Assembly (NCBI GenBank): GCA_937884485.1
Contig: CALGCG010000024.1
Coordinates: 31,198 to 95,197 of the forward strand
DNA length: 64,000 nt
DNA from: an uncultured Bacteroidales bacterium
GTDB lineage: Bacteria; Bacteroidota; Bacteroidia; Bacteroidales; P3
Direction of reading: 5' to 3'
Positions 52,046 through 59,640 of the stretch are shown in pieces; position 1 is the first letter of the stretch; each line of letters starts with the position of its first letter. The notes under the pieces are model-generated. The model ran no database searches, had not been told where the DNA came from, and worked only from the letters and a program-made list of their open reading frames with translations. Position numbers and translations under genes: made by a program.

Positions 52046-53461
52046 ATGTCTATCGGAAAGAAGCTGTCGGTCAGCATAACGGTGATATTTGGTCTGTTTG
52101 CTTTCTCCTTTATGGCTTTTCAGCACTATCGGGAGAAAGAGTTCAAGATAGAGTGTCTGAACATCCAGCTTCAGGACTGCAACCTGCGTATAAGTGAATC
52201 CCTCAGCAGTGGCGACAGCATCACAGACAGCCTTGTCGAGAGTTATGTTTTTCGGCACGAGATGGAAAATCTGCGTGTAACAATCATCGACAGCCTCGGC
52301 CGGGTGCTATACGACAACCGTATCGAGGACTACAGCACGATGGACAATCACCTTCACCGTAAGGAAATACGCGAGGCTTTAGCCAAAGGGCAGGGGACGG
52401 ACATCGAGCGAACCAGCGCCACAATGGGCCAGGACTACTTCTATTCCGCCACCTATCTGCCACAACTCGGCCTCTACGTCCGCTCCGCATTGCCCTACAC
52501 TCACGACCTGAAAGATTCCCTGCAGGCGGAAAAGAAATACCTATGGCTCACCTTGGGTATTTTCATCGTCTTAATGTTTGTATTGTCCCGTTTTACAAGA
52601 AAAATAGGCAACAGCATCGACAAGCTACGTACCTTCGCCGAACGAATCGCTTTGGGCGAAAGCCTTGAAATTGAGGAACTGGCCACCTTCTCGAACGACG
52701 AACTTGGCGAGATAGCCGAGCGAATCGTCAAAATCTACAAGAAGCTGCAGGCCACCAAAGAGGAGCAGAACCAGCTGAAACACGAGCTGACGCAAAACGC
52801 CGCCCACGAGCTGAAGACTCCCGTGGCAAGCATACAGGGCTATCTGGAAACGGTCTTGACGCACCCCGACATCTCCGACGAAATGCGGCAGCAGTTCCTT
52901 GTGCAATGCTTCGGACAGGCACAGCGGCTGGCATCCATCCTGCAGGATATGGCCACCCTGAACAAAATCGACGCGGCGCCGATGACATACAAGTTCGAGG
53001 AAGTTAACATTTCACAGATAGTGGAGCAGGTCCTCGACGCTTCGGCATTGCAACTGGAGGAACATCAGATGCATTTCGACAACCAGTTGCCCGCCACGCT
53101 TATGGCACGCGCCGATGCGTCGCTCGTCCACAGCATCTTCCGCAATCTCACCGACAACGCCATATCCTACGCGGGCGACGGCACCACGATAACCCTTACA
53201 CATTCCGACGCCGACACCCATTGGCAGTTCACTTTCTCCGACAATGGCGTTGGAATAGCGCAGGAGCATCTGTCGCGCATCTTCGAGCGGTTCTATCGTG
53301 TCGACAAAGGTAGAAGCCGCAAACTTGGAGGCACAGGTCTCGGCCTCGCCATCGTCAAAAACGCCGTGGCTCTGCACGGCGGTACGATAGCCGCATTCCA
53401 GAACGCCGACAGCGGCGTCCGCTTCGTTTTCACTATAGCCAAAAACACCAACCATTCCTAA
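52046..53461 (+). CDS. PhoR-like sensor histidine kinase
   Basis: 471 aa. One membrane helix lies at about residues 8-24 and a second at about 167-185 (LWLTLGIFIVLMFVL), enclosing a periplasmic sensor region. A HAMP-like stretch follows (IDKLRTFAERIALGESLEIE). The HisKA box is AAHELKTPVASIQGYL, with the phosphoacceptor His254. The ATPase domain has the N box FRNLTDNAISYAGDG, the G1 box SDNGVGIAQEHL, the F box IFERFYRVD and the G2 box GGTGLGLAIVK. It is the partner of the response regulator just upstream. The signal sensed is not shown by sequence; phosphate status is inferred from the neighbours. Confidence 0.92.
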   Translation: MSIGKKLSVSITVIFGLFAFSFMAFQHYREKEFKIECLNIQLQDCNLRISESLSSGDSITDSLVESYVFRHEMENLRVTIIDSLGRVLYDNRIEDYSTMDNHLHRKEIREALAKGQGTDIERTSATMGQDYFYSATYLPQLGLYVRSALPYTHDLKDSLQAEKKYLWLTLGIFIVLMFVLSRFTRKIGNSIDKLRTFAERIALGESLEIEELATFSNDELGEIAERIVKIYKKLQATKEEQNQLKHELTQNAAHELKTPVASIQGYLETVLTHPDISDEMRQQFLVQCFGQAQRLASILQDMATLNKIDAAPMTYKFEEVNISQIVEQVLDASALQLEEHQMHFDNQLPATLMARADASLVHSIFRNLTDNAISYAGDGTTITLTHSDADTHWQFTFSDNGVGIAQEHLSRIFERFYRVDKGRSRKLGGTGLGLAIVKNAVALHGGTIAAFQNADSGVRFVFTIAKNTNHS

Positions 53462-53475
53462 CCCCGCATCGGGCT

Positions 53476-53575
53476 CTAATGGTTGATATTCTCCTGCGCC
53501 AGGCTGATGAGCTGCTCGTCGCAGCCGAGGATGGAGGCTATGCGCAGGGCCTCGTGGGGCACGTTGTCGCTTCGA
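53476..53575 (-). pseudogene. Duplicated 3' end of kamC (about 33 codons)
   Basis: The minus strand encodes DNVPHEALRIASILGCDEQL, then ISLAQENINH and a stop. This is the C-terminal end of the KamC protein at 61151-62539 with one amino acid change. DNA positions 53510-53572 are identical to 61185-61247 over 63 bp. The last 11 codons differ mostly at silent sites, and the stop is TAG instead of TAA. Upstream of the match the frame runs into unrelated sequence. It is a remnant with no start of its own. Confidence 0.88.
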
Positions 53576-53732
53576 TGTTCTGTAACCCCCTCCGTGGGGA
53601 AAAAAATCATCTCAGTTGTTACTTTTTTCGTATTTTTGCATCTAACGTATATAGAAAAAACAAACGAGAAAGACAAACGAGAAAGACAATGTAGTAACCC
53701 GTAAGGAGACAAGACATACAGAATTCGAGCAG

Positions 53733-54200
53733 ATGCTGCGCCGTTCGCGTCGCATCCTGTACAAAGTATGCCTTGCCTTCACCGACCGCCAGCCCGACAA
53801 CGTCGACGACCTCTACCAGGAAATCGTCTGCAACCTCTGGCGTGGATGGCCGAAATTCCGCGGCGAAAGCGACCCCACCTCCTGGGTCTACCGCATAGCC
53901 CTCAACACCGCAGGCATGGAACTGCGCAAACGCAAACAGAAAGAACGTTACGAATTCATACCCCTTGACGAAAACCTCATCGACACCCTCGCCGAAGAAA
54001 CCGACCCGCGACGCGAATACCTCTACAACCTCATCGACCAGCTGCCCGACGACGAAAAGAAACTCCTCTTCCTGCACCTCGACCACCTCTCCTACGCCCA
54101 GATCGCCCAAATAGCAGGCACCTCCGAAGCCGCCGTCAAACAACACCTCTACCGTATCCGCCAAAAGTTAATCCAATTGCATAAACAAGAAGATGAATGA
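53733..54200 (+). CDS. RNA polymerase sigma factor, ECF type
   Basis: 155 aa. Region 2 is seen in KVCLAFTDRQPDNVDDLYQEIVCNLWRG, summarised as the VDDLYQEI promoter-core block, with WVYRIALNTA behind it. Region 4 is LFLHLDHLSYAQIAQIAGTS followed by AAVKQHLYRIRQKL, the helix-turn-helix. The ATG at 53733 begins MLRRSRRILYK, but the in-frame codons just before it (EFEQ) look like the conserved start of this family, and AAGGAG sits at 53703-53708 with no usual start behind it. The true start may therefore be non-standard or lost. A -7 box TATTTTTG is at 53631-53638. It overlaps the next gene by 8 bp. Confidence 0.87.
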   Translation: MLRRSRRILYKVCLAFTDRQPDNVDDLYQEIVCNLWRGWPKFRGESDPTSWVYRIALNTAGMELRKRKQKERYEFIPLDENLIDTLAEETDPRREYLYNLIDQLPDDEKKLLFLHLDHLSYAQIAQIAGTSEAAVKQHLYRIRQKLIQLHKQEDE

Positions 54201-54900
54201 AGATATGCACACAATCAAGCAATTAAGCGTTGATGCAATCGAGGAAGACCCCGTTTTCTCCGACCTCCAGTCCCTCTGGGACGAGCAGTCCGCCCGCCTC
54301 GACCGCGCCCTTGCCCATGGAGCGCCGGCGTCCCGCCGGCAACAAACAAGACGCCGGCGCGCCATGAAGACCCACCCCTCCGCCCCCTACCGCCTTCGGG
54401 TGCTGGCCGTCTATGCCGTCCTCTCCGTGGTGGCCCTCGCCTCCACCGTCTATTGGGGCATCCTCATCCCTTCCCTCGCTTTTAATGCCGCCGCCCTCGT
54501 CACCAGCCTTGTCATCGAGTTCATCTATATGCTCCTCCTCGCCGAATGCCTTTACTGGACCGTCAGCCTCCTTGTCTTCGACCCCGCCCGTGTCGGCGTC
54601 CTCCGCATGTCGCGCTTCATCCGTCGCTCCCGCATGCGCCCCCACTATGGCACCTTCCCTGCCGGCAAGCGCAAAGCCTCCATGCCCGCCCCGGCACCCG
54701 AGTCCGACGCCTCCGACCTCTTCTCCAACCACGTCCGCTTCCGCGCACGTCAGGCCGCCGCTGCCAGCATCGCCGCCCTGTTCGCCCTCACCGTCGTCTC
54801 CTGCTCCACCACCGGCATCGACGGGAACACCATCAATCAGGACAATCCCGACCGCGCCGCTACCGTCAAGAACGTCGCTCAAATCATCGACCGTATATGA
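54193..54900 (+). CDS. Membrane protein coupled to the sigma factor (possible anti-sigma factor)
   Basis: 235 aa. A cytosolic N-terminus (IKQLSVDAIEEDPVFSDLQS) is followed by a basic repeat-derived stretch (HGAPASRRQQTRRRRAMK), two or three membrane helices (VYAVLSVVALASTVYWGILI; LVTSLVIEFIYMLLLAECLY), and a late hydrophobic segment (IAALFALTVVSCSTTG). The start overlaps the sigma-factor stop (ATGAATGA), and its own stop overlaps the next start. Small membrane proteins in this position commonly hold the sigma factor inactive, but I recognise no anti-sigma domain. The repeat near residue 42-57 is a palindromic insertion. Confidence 0.65.
   Translation: MNEDMHTIKQLSVDAIEEDPVFSDLQSLWDEQSARLDRALAHGAPASRRQQTRRRRAMKTHPSAPYRLRVLAVYAVLSVVALASTVYWGILIPSLAFNAAALVTSLVIEFIYMLLLAECLYWTVSLLVFDPARVGVLRMSRFIRRSRMRPHYGTFPAGKRKASMPAPAPESDASDLFSNHVRFRARQAAAASIAALFALTVVSCSTTGIDGNTINQDNPDRAATVKNVAQIIDRI
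54319..54340 (+). repeat. Palindromic repeat copy GGAGCGCCGGCGTCC in frame
   Basis: GGAGCGCCGGCGTCC followed by CGCCGGC, then AACAAACAAGACGCCGGCGCGCC, which can pair back on it. It is the same sequence as 47044-47066 (opposite orientation), and encodes GAPASRRQQTRRRR. Confidence 0.78.
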
Positions 54901-55409
54901 ACACCCAAAGGCTTATAGACAAACTCACCTCATGGCCTGTGACGCTCACCGTCTGCCTGCTGATAGTCCTCGGCACGCTCATCGTCAAGCTCTGGCCCCG
55001 CACCGTCCCCTTCGACCAGTGCAGCGTTGCCTATAAGACCTATGCCGGCCACCCCGGCATCCGTGCCGCCTTCATTAAGGACTATCGCATCAACGACACC
55101 GTCTTTGTCAATGTGACGTTTATAGAAGCAACGACGGATTCCGCCTGGAACGGATTGGTGAAGGAATTCAACTTCGGCGACCAATTCAATGCCGAATTGC
55201 CCTCCGACACAAATGCCGTCAGCTTCTGGTTTGCGCCTCGCAACCACTACAACCTCCCGATGGATAGCACACTCTTGAACAATGACATTGTCGTCGCCTC
55301 GCAATATAGGAAGACCATGGCCGTATTCCACATAACAAGCGAAGACCAAGTCAACGCGATAGTCTTCCGTCAAATAGTCAATGTCAAGCCCCCAAACCAA
55401 CACCCGTAA
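54897..55409 (+). CDS. Single-pass membrane protein of unknown function
   Basis: 170 aa. VTLTVCLLIVLGTLIVKLW is an N-terminal membrane anchor; the rest is a predicted periplasmic domain (DYRINDTVFVNVTFIEATTD; FNFGDQFNAELPSDTNAV). I do not recognise the family. The start overlaps the preceding stop as ATGA (54897-54900), so it is the third gene of the sigma-factor operon. It may take part in sensing or in controlling the sigma factor from outside the inner membrane; this is inference from position only. Confidence 0.72.
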   Translation: MNTQRLIDKLTSWPVTLTVCLLIVLGTLIVKLWPRTVPFDQCSVAYKTYAGHPGIRAAFIKDYRINDTVFVNVTFIEATTDSAWNGLVKEFNFGDQFNAELPSDTNAVSFWFAPRNHYNLPMDSTLLNNDIVVASQYRKTMAVFHITSEDQVNAIVFRQIVNVKPPNQHP

Positions 55410-55501
55410 ATATTTTTTCAACAACTGCAACAATTCGCACACTTCCCCCGTCTATAGTGGCAAAAAAGATACAAAGCATGTCTAACGAAAAACGAAATAC
55501 A

Positions 55502-57556
55502 ATGAAGAGAGTCATCCTGCTGGCGGCGTTCGTTGTGCTGTCCCTCGCCGCCCACGCCCAGCGTTTCGACTGGGTGAAGACCTACACCGGTCCCGACCTG
55601 AACGGCTCGGAGACCAACAATATCGTTGGCTCGTTTGTGGATGCCGAGGGCAATTTCTATTTCCTCGGCGAATTCTCTCCATCGGCCTCGCTGTGCGGTG
55701 TCCGCCTGCTGCCCCAAGAGGTGGTCTCCGAACAATACAAAAGCGTAGTCGTCGCCAAACTATCGCCGTCTGGTCAGCTGATGTGGCACAAGGCCATCTA
55801 CGGCCCGCAAAGCAGCTATGCCTACTCGCTCTGCCCGATGGGCGATACCGCGTTTATGGTCATGGTGGGTTTCAAGATGTCGCATAACTTCAACAGTTTT
55901 CTCTATTACCTCGACACCCTGCTGACCTCATTTGATGCTGGCTACCTGCAATCCTTCGACAGCACAGCAAGCCCCCTGACCAACGGTTTTATCACCTTCC
56001 GCCTCGACGGTAGCGTGGCCGAACAGCATTTCATCGAATTGGGATATATCGACAGTACAGGACGGCCATTGACAATAGGACTTTACGGACAACCGACACC
56101 CGCTCCTGATGCACTGGAGTCTACCGTGCTGTCGAGCGAAACATTTACCATAGACAACGACGGAAACATATACATAGCCCGCTTGACCAAAGACTATAAG
56201 TACATTCTTAACGAAAGGTTTTCTATTGATGATGGTACCATCGCCACATATAAAATTATGGTCGATGGTTCTCACCCCTTGCTTTATCCTCTCGAACAAC
56301 CTTCCGCACTCTGGAACCAGCAGATACTCAAATTCTCTCCTCATTTCGACTCATTAATAGAATCCACCTTCGTCTTCGAAACAATAGGTTTGGGCGATTG
56401 GGAGTCGCTCTCATCGAAGATTATGTCAATGAAAACTGACGCATACGGCAGATTGTACATTGCAACAGAATTTGAGATTCCCGCGTATACAACAGAGCAT
56501 CCAGTGCACTTAGGAATAGTAGGTTCCGATTCTTTGCTTCTCCATCTTGACTCTTTATGTTGGGTCGCGGGTTGTTTGATACAATACACAGCAGTACTCA
56601 TTCCGCAACAAATAATGCAACTCAATTATACACTCGGAAACATGCGACTTTCCATGTCGAGTTACATCCGAGATATTGAAATTGACGAAACAAACAATTC
56701 CATATACACTCTATGGAATATTTCAGGTTTGCATAACGGAGACAACAGCATGGTCATCTATCACGACACATTGATAGATACCCGGAACAATGTGCTTTGG
56801 GTGAGAATTGATAGGAGTGGTTTCGGTCTCATATCATACGGAGTGGCCAAATCATCATTATTCACATGTTTTGAGAAATTGCCTGTTTGCCTGTCCATAC
56901 ACAACAATAGGGTATTCTCTCAGTTGAAATATGTATCCGACATTACGGTCAACGATTCGACAATAGAAAACAACAATAGTCCTGGATATGGCATGGGTGC
57001 CTTTGTTTGGGATTGTGAGGGGCACGAACTCGGATTCTACGAGTTTAGCCAAAACGCTTTCTCTGACGCCCCAGGACAAACCCTCGCCATCGATAGTACC
57101 TTGTTTTTCACAGGTCAGATATTCTCGAACGCTAACTTCGACACAATTCTTCTCTCTGCTAATGGACAAAGTATGGCATACATAGCCAAGTATGTCGACA
57201 CCTCCTTCATGACCCCATACGTACCGCGCGACACCACCCACACCGACCCCATCGACACTGGCAGCGTGCGCATCACCGTGGTGGGCGACGAGGGGGCTTT
57301 CGTGGCATACCCCAACCCCTTCCGGCAGAGGGTGACCATCGAGGTGCAGGGTGGAGAGCCTCTGACCGAGACCGCATGGCTCACCGACCTCACAGGCCGC
57401 CGCCAGCAAATGCGCCTCACAGCCGAGGGCGCAGGCCGCTACTCGCTCGACCTCACCTCGCGCCCGCAAGCCACCTACCTACTCACCCTCACCACCGCAT
57501 CGGGCAAGACCCACACCGTCCGCCTGCTGAAACAATCCGACCTCTTCTCACGATAA
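55502..57556 (+). CDS. Secreted protein with type IX secretion sorting domain
   Basis: 684 aa from MKRVILLAAFVVLSLAAHAQ, a signal peptide; an earlier ATG at 55457 adds 15 polar residues and is less likely. The body contains repeated strands with VDAEGNFYFLGEFSPS-like segments, of the kind seen in SBBP/beta-propeller surface proteins. The end (about residues 595-684) is a T9SS type A sorting domain: VAYPNPFRQRVTIEVQGG, AWLTDLTGRRQQ, TYLLTLTTASGKTHTVRLLK. It would cross the outer membrane by T9SS and be attached to the surface or released. It lies 92 bp after the sigma-factor operon. Function of the body unknown. Confidence 0.86.
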   Translation: MKRVILLAAFVVLSLAAHAQRFDWVKTYTGPDLNGSETNNIVGSFVDAEGNFYFLGEFSPSASLCGVRLLPQEVVSEQYKSVVVAKLSPSGQLMWHKAIYGPQSSYAYSLCPMGDTAFMVMVGFKMSHNFNSFLYYLDTLLTSFDAGYLQSFDSTASPLTNGFITFRLDGSVAEQHFIELGYIDSTGRPLTIGLYGQPTPAPDALESTVLSSETFTIDNDGNIYIARLTKDYKYILNERFSIDDGTIATYKIMVDGSHPLLYPLEQPSALWNQQILKFSPHFDSLIESTFVFETIGLGDWESLSSKIMSMKTDAYGRLYIATEFEIPAYTTEHPVHLGIVGSDSLLLHLDSLCWVAGCLIQYTAVLIPQQIMQLNYTLGNMRLSMSSYIRDIEIDETNNSIYTLWNISGLHNGDNSMVIYHDTLIDTRNNVLWVRIDRSGFGLISYGVAKSSLFTCFEKLPVCLSIHNNRVFSQLKYVSDITVNDSTIENNNSPGYGMGAFVWDCEGHELGFYEFSQNAFSDAPGQTLAIDSTLFFTGQIFSNANFDTILLSANGQSMAYIAKYVDTSFMTPYVPRDTTHTDPIDTGSVRITVVGDEGAFVAYPNPFRQRVTIEVQGGEPLTETAWLTDLTGRRQQMRLTAEGAGRYSLDLTSRPQATYLLTLTTASGKTHTVRLLKQSDLFSR

Positions 57557-57631
57557 AAAATCCTTTCCACAATCTGTAAGATTTGACCACCTTTTGCGTC
57601 TACTATATGTAATACTACAAAAACAACATCT

Positions 57632-58246
57632 ATGCAAAGAACAAAACTGACAATCGTAATGCTGGCCGCCGTGCTGCTGTTCGGCGGCTGCGCGCCGTTG
57701 GCGAAGATGGTGTTCGGCATCGATGAAATCAAAACGGTGGACGAGGAACGCATTGCGTCGTTCCTTGACGAAAGCCGCGAAAAGGTGCCCTGTTCGCAGA
57801 TTGTGGCCACAACGGCACAGACCGACAGTCTTGTCCGTCTCGACCTTGACAGCACCCAGATGCAGCACCGCGCACAACCCGTACAAGTGCTCTACTTCGA
57901 CGGCGACTCACTCATCTTCTGGCACATCAACTGTTACACGCAGAGCGGTTTCCTCTCCTTCGATTGGAACAGCCATAGCTCCTTCGACCACTTTCCGCCG
58001 TCGCCAACCGTCGTCAGCGACTTGCACCGCAGCATGACCCTCGACCGCTACCATGCCATCCTGCCAGAACTGAAAACCACGACCCGCTACACCGTTGTCA
58101 TCCTTTGGAGCAACATGCTCCGCAAGGTGTCACGAAAAGCTGTCGAAACGGTGGCCACCAATATCCAAGGCTGCGACGACTGCGCCCTCCTCCTCGTCAA
58201 CACCGACCGCTGGTGGGTAGAATACCTGAAAAAGAACAACAACTAA
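57632..58246 (+). CDS. Lipoprotein of unknown function
   Basis: 204 aa with a signal peptide and lipobox (MLAAVLLFGGC, Cys20). The mature part contains VLYFDGDSLIFWHINCYTQS and ALLLVNTDRWWVEYL, a strand-helix order with Cys residues (CYTQS, GCDDCALL) that hints at a thioredoxin-like or redox role without a proper CxxC active site in place. I do not assign a family. It follows the T9SS cargo gene by 75 bp. Confidence 0.7.
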   Translation: MQRTKLTIVMLAAVLLFGGCAPLAKMVFGIDEIKTVDEERIASFLDESREKVPCSQIVATTAQTDSLVRLDLDSTQMQHRAQPVQVLYFDGDSLIFWHINCYTQSGFLSFDWNSHSSFDHFPPSPTVVSDLHRSMTLDRYHAILPELKTTTRYTVVILWSNMLRKVSRKAVETVATNIQGCDDCALLLVNTDRWWVEYLKKNNN

Positions 58247-58260
58247 CACACATAAACAAT

Positions 58261-58320
58261 GCAACGCCACATCATCAAATCCCTCGCCGATGCCCCCTCC
58301 GCCCGTTTCTCACGCTGAGA
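58261..58320 (+). pseudogene. Tiny ORF, likely the 5' remnant of a lost gene
   Basis: ATG to TGA, 19 codons: MQRHIIKSLADAPSARFSR. A similar truncated start (MKLHIVKTLAAML, 59420-59461) follows the next gene. Both read like the first residues of signal peptides cut off by a stop. No other evidence of function. Confidence 0.3.
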
Positions 58321-58382
58321 GGATAACACCAACCTAAAACATGAAAACAACAGCATTTTATTCATCTTAAAACTTTAACAAT

Positions 58383-59129
58383 ATGTACAAACAAATCAAA
58401 AAACTGACCGCGCTGCTCTTCGTTGCAGCCACAATGTTCACCTTCGCCTCCTGCAACAAGGACAACAACGACGACAACCCCTCCGGCGGCGGCTCATCCT
58501 CAATCTCCGAGGCCAACCTCGTTGGCGAATGGGGCTGGCCGAGCAGCCACGAAATGAAGAACAAGACCATCAACATCAAAGCAGACCATACGGGTGGCGG
58601 CAACTTGATGGCAGGCGGTTTCAACTGGACGCTCAACGGCAATAAATTTGTCGGCAAAAACGGTTCACGACAACTGGAAATGACCATCAAATCAATCAAT
58701 GGAGACAAGCTGGAAGTCGAAGGCGAGTACCAGCAGATTGACAATGACGGGAATGTTACCAACGTTTTAAACAACGCCACAGGCACACTGATAAAGACCG
58801 TCACCACACAGTCGCCGACGCTGACCGAGAGCATGGTGCTCGGCAGTTGGGAATTCCGTGCGTCTTATGGTGTTGAGTGGTCTTTCTCCCTCAATGCCGA
58901 CCACACTGGCACTTACGACTTGGAGTCTGCCACCTGGAGCATCAGTGGCAACACGCTTTCGATAGAACATACCGGCGGCACCCACGGTTTTGTGCAAGCC
59001 ACCGTCAATTCCATCACCACTTCGGCCACAAAAGTGGTTATGACAGTCGAGGGTACCAGAGGTTGGCACCTTGCCAATGGTGGAGACAACGCAAACTCCT
59101 TTTCTGGAACATTCACCAAAAGCCTATAA
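58383..59129 (+). CDS. Lipocalin-like lipoprotein
   Basis: 248 aa. The lipobox is ATMFTFASC (Cys23), followed by an acidic, Ser/Gly-rich linker (NKDNNDDNPSGGGSSS). Two similar domains follow. NLVGEWGWPSS and MVLGSWEFRASYGVEWSFS are the repeated domain starts (about residues 46 and 151). Each continues with strands such as IKADHTGGGNLMAGGFNWTL and LNADHTGTYDLESATWSISG. The repeat pattern resembles the lipocalin-like domains of Bacteroidota surface lipoproteins. Ligand unknown. The acidic stretch right after the Cys is a surface-export signal in this phylum. Confidence 0.75.
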   Translation: MYKQIKKLTALLFVAATMFTFASCNKDNNDDNPSGGGSSSISEANLVGEWGWPSSHEMKNKTINIKADHTGGGNLMAGGFNWTLNGNKFVGKNGSRQLEMTIKSINGDKLEVEGEYQQIDNDGNVTNVLNNATGTLIKTVTTQSPTLTESMVLGSWEFRASYGVEWSFSLNADHTGTYDLESATWSISGNTLSIEHTGGTHGFVQATVNSITTSATKVVMTVEGTRGWHLANGGDNANSFSGTFTKSL

Positions 59130-59191
59130 GTCGCTGTTGAAAACCACACTTCGGAACACAAATCCAAAATGGCGGCATTCGATCTCGACAA

Positions 59192-59395
59192 GTGACACAT
59201 AAACAACTACAAATTCAAGTCAAGCAGATCGACCAGCCCTCCACGTTGATCCTGACCGATGCCACCGGCCGCGAGTGCGGACGGTGGAAAGTGGAAAACG
59301 GCAAGACCACCCTCGACATCAGCCCTCTCCCCGCCGGTGTCTACTTCGTCCGCATCTCCACCACCCCCTCCATAAGAAAACTGATAATCAGATAG
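59192..59395 (+). pseudogene. Orphan T9SS sorting-domain fragment
   Basis: 67 codons from a possible GTG start: STLILTDATGRECGRWKVEN and GVYFVRISTTPSIRKLIIR are the second half of a T9SS type A sorting domain. There is no signal peptide and no passenger domain, so the product could not be secreted. It is most likely the 3' end of a lost surface-protein gene, followed at 59420 by another cut-off start and then a terminator. Confidence 0.7.
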
Positions 59396-59478
59396 CACAC
59401 ATCAAAAACGTTAACAATTATGAAACTTCACATCGTCAAAACCCTCGCCGCAATGTTATAAATTTCAGTAAATAATCT

Positions 59479-59530
59479 GGCCCATACCTGCGGCAGGCGC
59501 TTATCGCGCCTGCCGGGCCTGTTTTTGTTT
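59479..59530 (+). terminator. Strong hairpin terminator at the end of the plus-strand group
   Basis: GGCAGGCGC (59492-59500) pairs with GCGCCTGCC (59506-59514), extended by GGCCC/GGGCC arms, and is followed by TGTTTTTGTTT. The remainder of 59531-59640, before the flotillin stop on the other strand, holds no gene. Confidence 0.85.
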
Positions 59531-59640
59531 ATGCCGTTTTTTTGTCTGGAACCTAGCATATCGCCCGACCAGCCGTGGCCGAGAACCCTGTGCTCATCGT
59601 AGACGAATATGCTGTTCTTCTGTCCAGTTGGTCATGACGT

